This document shows, in pieces, positions 1 to 9,500 of a DNA stretch of 14,751 nucleotides. Location: contig CAMBRH010000055.1 of assembly GCA_945870115.1 (NCBI GenBank), forward strand, positions 1 through 14,751, read 5' to 3'. The position numbers and the translations under genes are program-made. Below the pieces are notes generated by a model. That model saw only the letters and a list, made by a program, of their open reading frames with translations. It was not told where the DNA came from and did not search any database. Position 1 is the stretch's first letter; every line of letters begins with the position of its first letter. The stretch is from Chitinophaga pinensis (lineage in GTDB: Bacteria; Bacteroidota; Bacteroidia; Flavobacteriales_D; Crocinitomicaceae).

Positions 1-75
1 TATTTCATTAAATCCATCTTTTCCATTTGCAATATCTTGCAAAATTTCTTTAATTTGTTCTTGTGTAAAGTTCAT
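1..75 (-). CDS. Transposase N-terminus, probably IS256 family (partial)
   Basis: The reverse strand reads ATG at 75-73 and stays open to the left edge, giving 25 codons that begin MNFTQEQIKEILQDIANG. The rest of the gene lies outside the window. The short, hydrophilic, helix-forming start resembles what I recall of Bacteroidota IS256-family (mutator-type) DDE transposases, which cut and paste the element. The stronger support is positional: the start codon lies 72 bp inside a sequence that looks like an IS256-type end (121-147), and beyond that end the DNA switches abruptly to an adhesin repeat. The catalytic DDE residues are not in the window, so the family call rests on the N-terminus and the terminal sequence only. 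It could instead be another small gene start, but a mobile element is the simplest reading. Confidence 0.6.
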   Translation of the reverse strand, partial: MNFTQEQIKEILQDIANGKDGFNEI

Positions 76-147
76 ATTTGCGTTTTAATATGTTGCAATT
101 TTAAAATTACAAAATATTTACTTTACACACTTTTTTAGGACAGTATC
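1..147 (-). mobile_element. Right end of an IS256-like insertion sequence
   Basis: Read inward from position 147 on the reverse strand, the end begins GATACTGTCCTAAAAAAGTG and continues with TGTAAAG. From memory, IS256-family ends have the same layout: GAT, then a GTCC core, then an A/T stretch, then GTGTAAA. A leftward transposase start follows 72 bp inside. Immediately right of 147 the sequence is in-frame adhesin repeat that aligns with later repeat copies, so 147/148 is probably the insertion junction. The other terminal repeat and the target-site duplication (8-9 bp for this family) lie off the left edge, so the exact boundary could be a few bases away. Confidence 0.6.
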
Positions 148-1353
148 ACCTTGATAAACACAACAAGTGTTTCTACAGGAGCAATTACTGGATCAGGTAA
201 TTGGGTGCAAGGTTTACATGCTTCGTTAAATACACAAGCATCAACAATAAATATTTTTAGTATTGATGCTGCTACAAATGATAATTCAATAAACTATAGC
301 CGCCCAAATGTTCAGACAATCTATAATACAACTTATCATAATCTGCTGATATCAGGTTCAAATACTAAAACACTTCCTGCAAACATAATAGTCAACAATG
401 ATTTAGAGGTAGATGTTGCATCAATTGCCTCAAGTACTTTTACACTAACGGTTTTAGGTTCTACTACCTTAACAAATGCTGGAATAATTAACACTTCAAA
501 TCTTGCAGGGATCTTTAATCTACAGGACGTCATATTAAATAATGGAGCAATTAATGGCAGTGCAACAGGAACTGTTAATTGTACAAATTTATCAACAACT
601 TCAAGTTCAAACATTATTGGTAGATGTAATTTTAATAACCTAGGTACTTCACTTATTAACGGTCAAACTACATTTAATAATAATACTGGAGTTAAAACTT
701 TTTCGGGCAATATACTTATTTCTGCTACAGGTACTTGGACTTCTACAACCGTATCCACGACGGGAAATATGATTTTCCAAAATGGAATAACAAATAATGG
801 AATTTCTTTTGCTGCAAACGGGGCAACATTTAACACAAATAACCAAGAATTAAATGGGTCAACTGCTTTTTCTTTCTCAGGGATAATTACAGTTACTGGA
901 ATTGTTTTGACAAATAACAATTCAGTTACAACAACAAATGCTGTTGTTGCAGCAATTACGGGAACTGGTTCATGGACACAAGCCACAAATAGCATCTTAA
1001 ATACTACTGCAATTTCGATTTCTTTAGCAAGTATGGATGCTTCTGCCAATGGAAATTTAGTGAACTACAATAGAAATAATGTTCAAACTGTTTTTCCATC
1101 AACATATTACAATTTGACAATTGCAAATGGAAATACAAAAACACTTGGAGGAAATTCAATAGCTTTAAATGATTTAATTGTTTCAGCTACAACTCTTGCT
1201 TCCAGTACTTTTTCTCTGACCGTTTCCGGTCTGACAACCATTTCTGGAAATGGAAATTTAAGCACAACTGCACTTACTGGATTATTTAATTTACAAAATG
1301 TAATTCTTAATTCAAGCAGAATTGTTGGAACTGCAAAGGGAACAGAAATCTAA
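148..1353 (+). pseudogene. Giant T9SS adhesin, 5'-truncated fragment upstream of a frameshift
   Basis: This frame opens at the insertion-sequence junction and reads TLINTTSVSTGAITGSGNW. That aligns with the LTNNNSVTT...AITGTGSW segment of the next repeat, so coding sequence originally continued to the left and there is no genuine start here. The fragment has no signal peptide and is rich in Thr, Asn, Ser and Gly, as expected of surface beta-helix or stalk repeats. It contains one complete 771-bp repeat (181-951) and about half of the next. It ends at TAA 1351-1353 after GTAKGTEI. The matching place in the following repeat reads GTARGTVNLISL, and one T missing after position 1345 explains the switch of frame. 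The stop is therefore a lesion and not the natural end. The same gene resumes in the next frame at 1347. Product unlikely to be made or exported. Confidence 0.85.
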
Positions 1354-3046
1354 TTTCACTAACAACTAATGGTGCATCTAATTCTATTGGATTATGTGAT
1401 TTAACAAATACTGGAATTTCAACTATAAATGGTGCAACCACGTTTTCAAGTAATACAGGTATAAATTCATTTGGTGGCTTGGTAACAATTTCTGCTACAG
1501 GAACTTGGGCTTCAACATCAGTTTCAACAACTGGAAACCTCATTTTTAAAAACGGAATTACAAATAATAGTGTTTCTTTTTCGGCTGGTGGAGCAACTTT
1601 TAACACTAATAACCAAGTAATTAATGGTTCAACAGCTTTGTCTTTTTCTGGAATAATAACTGCTACTGGCATTGTCTTAACAAATAACAATACAATTACA
1701 ACAACTAATGCAATAGCAGCGGCAATTACTGGAACTGGATCTTGGACACAAGGCATAAATAGTGTGTTAAATACGACCTCTATTTCAATTACCTTAGCAA
1801 GTATGAACGCTTCTGCAAATGGAAATTTAGTCAATTATAATAGAAATAGTGCTCAAACTGTATTTCCAGCAACTTATTACAATCTTCAAATTGTAAATGG
1901 AAATACCAAAACTTTAAGTGGAAATACAAATGCTTTGAATAATTTAACAATTAATGCTACAACACTGGCTTCAAGTACTTTTTCTCTTACTGTTTCTGGT
2001 CTAACTACCATCTCTGGAAATGGAAATTTATCCACAACAAACATTGCTGGAGTTTTTAATTTACAAAATGTAATTCTTAATTCAAGCAGAATTGTTGGAA
2101 CCGCCAGAGGAACAGTAAATTTAATTTCTCTTACAACTAATAGTATAGCAAATTCAATTGCTCTCTGTGATTTTACCAATTCAGGAATTTCAACAATTAA
2201 TGGAGCAACAACTTTTTCAAGTAATACAGGTGTAAATTCTTTTGGTGGATTGGTAACAATCTCTTCTTCAGGAACTTGGGTTTCTACATCTGCAAACACA
2301 ACTGGAAATATGATTTTCAAAAATGGAATTACCAATAATGGAATTTCTTTTACAGCAGGAGGAGCAACATTTAATACAAATAACCAAGAAATAAATGGTT
2401 CAACGGCTTTTTCTTTTACCGGGATTATTATTGTTACTGGAATTGCATTAACAAATAATAACATAACAACTGTTACTAATACTTCAACAAACGGAATTAC
2501 TGGTAGTGGTTCATGGATTCAAGCTTCAAGTAGTATATTAAATACAACCACAGCTTCTATAAATATTTCTGTTTTTGATGTTGATGCAAATCCAAATTTA
2601 GTAAATTACAATAGAGGAAATACGCAAACAATTTTTGCAACGACTTATCATAATTTGAATGTTAATGCAACAAACACAAAAACGGTCGGAGGAAATACAA
2701 TTGTGAATAATGATTTAAATGTTTCTGTTGCGACCTTAGCGACAAATAATTTTACAATCTCTGTTTTTGGAATCACAACTATTTCGAGTAATGGAAATTT
2801 AAATACAAGTAACAATGCTGGAATATTTAACCTCCAAAGTTTGACTCTAAATTCAAGCAGAATAGCTGGTACTGCAAATGGAACAGTAAATGCAACTTCA
2901 CTTACCACAAATGGCGCTACAAATACAATAGGCACTTGTAAAATTAATATTTCTGGCACAACGCAATTCAATGGTTCAACAACTTTTTCGAGTGCAACTG
3001 GAACAAAATCTTTAACTGGAGCGGTCACTATTTCTTCAACAGGAGA
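148..3046 (+). repeat. Tandem 771-bp (257-aa) coding repeats, four copies
   Basis: The ITGxGxW motif recurs at nt 181, 952, 1722 and 2493, giving spacings of 771, 770 and 771 bp. Other landmarks keep the same phase: NLQNVILNSSRI(V/A)GTA, GATFNTNNQ.(I/L)NGS, and the TISS(S/T)G segment at 2259 and 3030 (771 apart). The fourth copy stops resembling the others at about 3046. Copies two and three share a perfectly identical 47-nt stretch (1285-1331 and 2055-2101), which suggests recent duplication or gene conversion. The first copy is cut by the insertion-sequence end at 147, so the array probably extended further left. Confidence 0.9.
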
Positions 3047-6000
3047 ATATATAAATAATGCAGGTGTAATTGTTACGGGTTCAAATTCTTGGATAAATGA
3101 TGGTTTATTTAGAAGTATTTTAGGTACAACAACTATAGGCATTCTATCTAACAACTCACTCATAAATCAATCTGGTAGTACAATAAATATACAAGGTGGA
3201 ACGGTTATCATACCAGGTCGATTAATAATTACTGATGCAACTTTTACTCAAAGTGGTGGTACAATAAACTTAACTACTGCAGGAAATTCTAGTGCTACTG
3301 AAGGAAATTTTGAAATTAATTCTAATTCAAATTTATCCATTTCTGGTGGTTCAATTATTTTAAGGCGAGCTAATTCTGCTGGATTTAATTCGATAAACAT
3401 TATTTCAGGAGTAGGATCCAAAACAATTACTGGTGGAACATTTCAATTTGGAGACGCATCAACTCCTGCTGCACAATCATTTTTAATTAATTCGCCAATA
3501 AGTTTATTTAATGTAACTATTAATAGTATAAATACTCCTTTAGTACGATTAGTATCAAATGATTTAACTTTGTCAGGTATTCTAACAATGAATGGTGGAA
3601 ACATCGATGGTGCAACAAATAATTTGGATGTCTTTATAGCAAATGGTAATTCAACAGCCATTGTCAGAACATCTGGTTTAATAAATACAAATTTAAAAAG
3701 AACAATTACTTCAACTGGCTCAGCATATCTTTTTCCTGTTGGATATTCAACAAATTATATGCCAGCAAATTTGACTTTTACAAATTTAACAGCTGGAGAT
3801 TTAAATATCTTGGCCATTTCTGGGGATGAACCTGACTTAGCGATCGGTTCATTAATAAATGACCTAAAGAGTGTAAACAGCTATTGGGAATTAAGTGCTT
3901 CAAACGGATTAGTTTCTACAAATTATTCTGGAACTTTAACTTACCCATCATCTTTAAATGACGACTTATTGGTAGTTTCAAATTATATGATAGGCAATAA
4001 TGACGGAGCATGGACGTATCCTTCTGTTTCTGGAATTCCAACTTCAACTAGTCTTAATTTCATTCTAGCTGATGCCTTTGGAAATTTAGCTATCGGTGAA
4101 AGTAAAACCATTCCACTAGTTTATGCAGGACCAAATCAAAGTGTTTGTGGAATAAATACACTTTTAGATGCAAATACCTTGACTTTCCCTGAAATTGGAA
4201 CTTGGTCTGTTATTAGTGGATCTGGTGGAGTTTTTACCGATGTTAATGACCCAAAAACCCTTTTCACTGGAAACGGAACTTATGTATTGGAATGGTCTGT
4301 TGATTACCTCGGATTTATTACTACAGATGAAGTAACAATTATATTAACTCAAAACCCAACTGCAAGTGCTGGAACTATAAATGCTTCATTTGTTGGCGAT
4401 TATTATACTGAAAATGGGGCTACTGCAACTAATGGGACAATTATTTGGACGCACAATGGTAACGGATTTTTTGACCAAATATATTTTCCAATAAATAATG
4501 AAACAACATTAACTCCGACCTATTATGTCGATGAATTAGATTTCGGAAATACTGTTACTTTGACCATGACTGTGACTGGATTAGAAGCCTGTATCGCCTC
4601 AACTGCTTCAGCAACCGTAACTTTAAATATTGATGGAAATCAAGGTTTATGGCATTACCAATGTGGAACCACAACGCCGTTTATTGATGAATACATTTAT
4701 GCTTATTCAATTCCTGGTGCGACACAATATCGCTTTAAAATTGACGACGGGATAACTTCTCAAACTTTTGATACACCAGCAACAGTATTTTATTTTAGAC
4801 AATTTTCAAGTGCGAAATACAATACTGTTTATGATTGTCAAGTAGATGTTTTTGTAGGAGGAATTTGGCAAGGTTTTGGACCAATTTGTCAAATTACAAC
4901 TCCTGTAATTCCTACAACAAATGTAAGTGCTTCTCAATGCGGAATAACCCTAGCAACAATAAATACAAGTATTTTTGCCGATGCTGTTTGGGGAGTTTCA
5001 GATTATGAATTTTCAGTTTTTGATGGATTAACTACACAGACTTTTCAAACAACAAATAGATTTTTTAATTTAACACAATTGGCAAGTTACTCTTTTGGCA
5101 CAACATATTCGATAACAGTTAGAACAAGAACCAATGGAATATGGACAGCATTTGGAAGTCCATGTAATGTTTCAACTCCAGCTCAAATTTGCCAAATTGA
5201 CGCAAGCCAATGTGGTCTTATCTTAGTCGATGACAACACGGATATATATTGTAATTCCATATTTGGTGCAACAATTTATGAATTCAGATTGGTAAATGGA
5301 GGCACAACTTTAACGATTCAAAAACCATCTCGAACTTTTAAATTATCGCAAGTGTCAGGAATTACAGGTGGCACCATTTATAATGTGAGTGTTCGTACAT
5401 TTACAAATGGCATTTGGTCTTCATTTGGGCCAAGTTGTACTATTACAAGTTCAAATGCTTTAACAAAAATAATTGCTTCACAATGCGGTGTCATAATTAC
5501 TAACGTGTCTACAGATTTATACGCTGACAATGTAAGTGGAGCCACACAATACCGTTTTAGAATAACAAATGGTGGGAATATTCAAACGATTCTTAAAGCT
5601 TCTCGAACATTTAAATTAAGCCAACTACCAACAGTATTTTATAGTGCTGCGAACATTATCGATGTAGATGCTTTTGTAAACGGAGCATGGATTGGATATG
5701 GTGCTACGTGTTCTATTACAACTCCTTCAATTCCGACAAGTAATATTATCGCATCTCAATGTGGAATAACGGTTGCCAGTATTAATACAGAGATATATGC
5801 TGATGCTGTTTTTGGAGCTACTCAATATAGATTTAGAATCAATGGGGGCTTTGTCGCAACAAAATCCAGTAGATTATTCAGATTATCAGAAATCCCAGGC
5901 CTAACGATTAACACAATTTATTCAATTGATGTGGCTGTATTTATCGATGGAGCTTGGCAAATTTATGGACCAACTTGCAATGTAACCTCTCCAGCAATTA

Positions 6001-6353
6001 TGTCAATTTCATTGAATAACGAAATTTCTGAAATTCAAGAAGAAATGAATTCAATTGATTTTCAAAATACTGAAAACACAATCATTGAGGAAATCAATGT
6101 AGTAAAGAAATTCGATGCCGTTGCATTTCCAAATCCTTTTTTAAGTGAATTTAGTATGCAATTTTTCTCAGATTCTAATGAGGAAATTCTGATTGAAATT
6201 AAAGAGGTAACAGGGAAAATTTTAGAAAATTTTTCAATCAAAACTGAGGAATTAAAATCCATTCTTCTTGGTGAAAAATATCAAACAGGAATTTATTATT
6301 TAATTATAAAACAAGGAAATAATTGCAAACAACTAAAAATTATTAAGCTTTAA
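1347..6353 (+). pseudogene. Giant T9SS adhesin, 3' part after the frameshift
   Basis: This is the continuation of the broken adhesin, 1668 codons plus TAA. An apparent start at TTG 1479 lies inside a repeat and is not a real initiation site; homology runs back to 1347 in the same frame. Order of modules: repeats in 771-bp register to about 3046; a Gly/Asn/Thr-rich beta region to about 4110, including an FPVG...YMPANLTF segment; Ig-like modules (about 4120-4640, with GDYYTENGATATNGTIIWT and YYVDELDFGNTVTLTMTVTG); five Cys-paired modules (4644-5993); an acidic linker with SEIQEEMNSID; and a T9SS type-A-like sorting tail (6111-6350) with FPNPF, EVTGK and GIYYLIIKQGNN. Such tails are recognised by the outer-membrane T9SS, which exports the protein and attaches it to the surface or releases it. 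With its signal peptide lost or disconnected, this part is probably silent. It closely parallels the C-terminal half of the intact adhesin at 6548. Confidence 0.85.
4644..5993 (+). repeat. Five-module Cys-paired block (copy in broken adhesin)
   Basis: Five diverged modules of 91-92 residues begin with a QCG motif at nt 4659, 4935, 5208, 5481 and 5757 (spacing 276, 273, 273, 276). Each follows the pattern QCG...(A)xxYxF(R)...(R)xFxLxQL...Y.(I/V)xVxxxxxGxWxxFGxxCxxTxP. The first and last Cys of each module are positioned as a possible disulfide pair. The alternating hydrophobic pattern suggests a beta-sandwich of fibronectin-III type, which is inference from pattern only. Module three has an extra Cys in DIYCNSIFG. 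In this protein type the block sits just before the linker and sorting tail. Confidence 0.85.
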
Positions 6354-6463
6354 AAAACTTAATTTATAAATTGAAAATCCAAAAACAAATTCTACTAAAA
6401 GGATTTAGTTTAAACTTTTTTTGATAAATGTTTTTTAATATTCTATTAATATTCATTTCAAAG

Positions 6464-6494
6464 TTGTTTATTTGACATTTTTATTTTATATTTG
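6464..6494 (+). promoter_or_regulatory. Bacteroidota-type promoter for the intact adhesin
   Basis: TTG at 6464-6466 and TATATTTG at 6487-6494, separated by 20 bp, match the TTG / TAnnTTTG pattern used by the main sigma factor of flavobacteria. A start of transcription a few bases past 6494 would leave a leader of roughly 45-50 nt before ATG 6548. The 194-bp gap (6354-6547) otherwise holds only A/T-rich DNA: a 12-bp palindrome at 6361-6372 and a weak AAATCC/GGATTT pair (6375-6380 with 6401-6406) followed by a T run at 6416-6422. That could be a poor terminator for the upstream gene. Confidence 0.6.
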
Positions 6495-6547
6495 CTAGTG
6501 CTTTAAATGTTTTTTTTAAAGTTAGAGTAAATTTATTTTAGTGTGTT

Positions 6548-9500
6548 ATGAAAAATTTTCAAAATTTAATATTTAGAATATCAATTGTTCTACTATTAGC
6601 AATAAGTTATAATTTTACATTTTCCCAAACAAGTGTTTATTGGAGAACAGACGGCCCAAGTGATGGGAAGTGGCTTTGGGGTTCAACTTGTGATCCTGCT
6701 GGAGACGGTCAATGGTTTTACAATGTTTGGGGAGGCTTTAGGCAGGCACCTGATTGTTACGGAACAAATAACGTCTTTTTTGATGGGAATGGTATTAATA
6801 CCATGAACCTCAATTCAAGAGATTTTGCATTTCAAGCATTAACTTTTACTGCAAATGCTACAGCTAGCAGAACAGTAAATGCTGATGCTGCATTTCGACT
6901 TGTCCTTAATAATATAAGTGGAACTCCAAAAATTGAAAATTTATCAACTGCTAGTCATATAATTAATGCACCGCTTACTTTTAACGCTTTATCTGAGTTA
7001 AATCCTGTCAATGGTGATTTATCATTTCAAGACATTAACAATAATGGGAATGAATTAGATGTTTGGGGCGATAATTCTAAAAACATTAATTTTAATGGAG
7101 TTATTTCAGGTTCTGGAAAATTTGTTTTGAAACAATATAGTTTGGCAAAATTCGGAGCTATAAACACATATACAGGAAATACAGAAATTGACAAAGGAGA
7201 ATTATGGATTGAAACGACAGGAGATGCAATTGCAAATAATAACATTTTTGTTGGTAATGGTGGCCAATTGGCAAATGTTAGTAAACTTTTTTTATCTCGA
7301 ACAAGTGGTGGTACAACCTTTACAAGAAATATTAACATTAATCCTGGAAACAGTAGTACTCGTTTTATTGGCTCACTAAATACTAGTGGAACAAATACAT
7401 TTTCTGGGAGTATTGTAAGGTCAGCTGCTGGTAGACCATTGTCAATTGAGGTTGTAAATTCTGGTGGAACACTTGCTGTAACTGGTGTGATCAATGGATC
7501 TGATAATATTACTAAAATTGGAGCTGGGACTTTTCAATTGGGAGCCAATAGCACAATGACTGGAACATGGTTAGTAGAAAACGGGACATTACTGACTGCT
7601 AGTTTTCCAGCTAGAATAAATACCCAACCAATTACCTTAGGATCGGCTAGTACCAGTGGAACTTTACGTTTTACAAGTACTAGTGCAGCAACTACAAGTA
7701 TTCAGTTTAATGTTAATGCTGGTGGCGGTGCTATTTACAATGCTTCAACCACAAATTTTGCCTCAAATACTGGTTTTTCTCCAAATGGTCCTTTAACTGT
7801 CGGGGCTGAAAGTACAGGGAATTTAACATTTGCTGGGGCAATAGGTGGTACCCAAAGTGTCATATATAATTCTACGGGAACAGGAAAAGTTGTTTTAGGA
7901 ATTGCAATGACTTACACTGGAGCTACTAGAATAACTAGTGGAACTATGGAGACTAATAACGCAAATAGAATAGCAAATACTTCCAATATTATTATGAATG
8001 GGGGTACCCATAGTACAGGTGCAACTACTGGATATACAGATGTAGTTGGAACTTTGCAATTACTTGAAAATTCAACAATTAGACTGGGAGGTGGCAGTAA
8101 TGCACACACTTTAACTTTTGCAGCTAGTAATGCAGTATCCTGGACAAGCGGAAAAACCCTTACAATCACAAACTGGAGTGGTACTCCTGGCGTATCAGGA
8201 ACTTCTGTTGCAGGAAGTATAATTGTTGGTTCTGCAAATACTCATTTAACTGCGGCACAACTAGATCAAATTACTTTTCAAGGTTATGCCCCTGGTGCTG
8301 TGTTGAAATCATCAGGGGAATTAATGCCAAGAGATTATATAATATATTATTCAAAAGGTTCATTTGCTCCCGAAGTTCTAACAAATTGGTCCTTAACAAG
8401 AGATGGTACTGGTGCTTCACCAGCGAATTTTTCAACTTCTAATAAGTTTGTAGTTCAAAATACACACACAATGACGACTGCATTAGCTTGGACTCTTTCT
8501 GGTGTGGGTACAACTTTGCAAATTGAGAATGGTGGAGTTTTAGTTTCAAGTTTTGCAGTTACAATACCAACTACAGGTATTTTCCAGATTGATAATGGAG
8601 GTTTATATAAACATGACAATGTATCAACTTATGCCACAACGATTTTTAGAACTGGTGCTTCCATAATTCTTGGAAATTCAAGTACAGTTGAAATTAACAA
8701 AACCAACTCAACAATGCCAACGTTAACAAGTTTTGGAAATTTAACGATTGATTTAAGTGCAGATCCTGGTTCAGCATTAAGTTTTGCTGGCAATTTAACA
8801 ACAATTAATGGGAATTTTATAATAAGACATACGAGAGCAAGGCAAGTAAGAATGGCTGCCGCTTCAGGTCCAACAATTACTGTCAGTGGTAATTTTGAAG
8901 TTCATCCAAATGCTGATTTTGCAATTGTTACAGGATCTGGAAATACGACATTAAACGTTGATGGAAATGTAAGTTTAATTGGAGGGACTTTTTCACTAGC
9001 TACTTCGACAGGAATTGGTTTTTTAGTTGCAAGAGGTCAAAATGTTACAATTGAAGCAGCTGTTACCTTTGCAGGGCTTTTACCTGGAACATCTGGGATT
9101 TATTTTAACAGAGCTGGCTCACAAACTCTAACCATCAATCATCCATTTAGTTCAGGTTCTATTAGAAATAGATTTTATTATAATACTACCAATGTTACAG
9201 GTTTAAATGAAGTTTACAGTGGTGCTTTAGCACAAACTACAATTGATGGAACTGGAATTGCCCCTGGGATAGGCTACTCTGCATGGCCAACCTCTGGAAG
9301 TTTGTTGAAAAATTTCACTATTAACAATGTAAATGGAGTTACACTTAGCGCAAATCGCCTAATCAATACCAATTTGGCATTAACAGCCGGATTAATTACT
9401 CCAGGTGCAAATACAATTACCTTAGCAACTGGTGCAAGTTATACTGGTGGTTCAGCTACAAGTTATGTAAATGGAATATTAAATAGAGTATATTCTGCTG

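Noticed and set aside
1340..1355. Programmed ribosomal frameshift joining the two adhesin parts
   Set aside because: No slippery heptamer or following stem-loop is visible, the upstream part has lost its own start, and a one-base deletion explains the change fully.
1479..1481. TTG as a real start codon for the downstream part of the broken adhesin
   Set aside because: It lies within a repeat. Homology continues upstream in the same frame to 1347, and there is no signal peptide or promoter.
148..3046. CRISPR array
   Set aside because: The repeat unit is 771 bp of coding sequence in frame, with no short repeat-spacer pattern.
336..3661. Several long open frames on the minus strand opposite the adhesin repeats (about 70-190 codons)
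   Set aside because: They recur with the same 771-bp register as the plus-strand repeats, give hydrophobic Val/Pro-rich translations with no family look, and overlap clear coding sequence. They are antisense shadows of Thr/Asn-rich codons.
6361..6422. Terminator after the broken adhesin
   Set aside because: Only a 12-bp A/T palindrome and a 6-bp stem with a 20-nt loop are present. This is too weak to call, although a T run follows.
7188..7379. Small plus-strand open frames inside the intact adhesin (also 10066-10332)
   Set aside because: Out-of-frame shadows of the 6548-12385 coding sequence with Cys/Phe/Lys-rich, unstructured translations.
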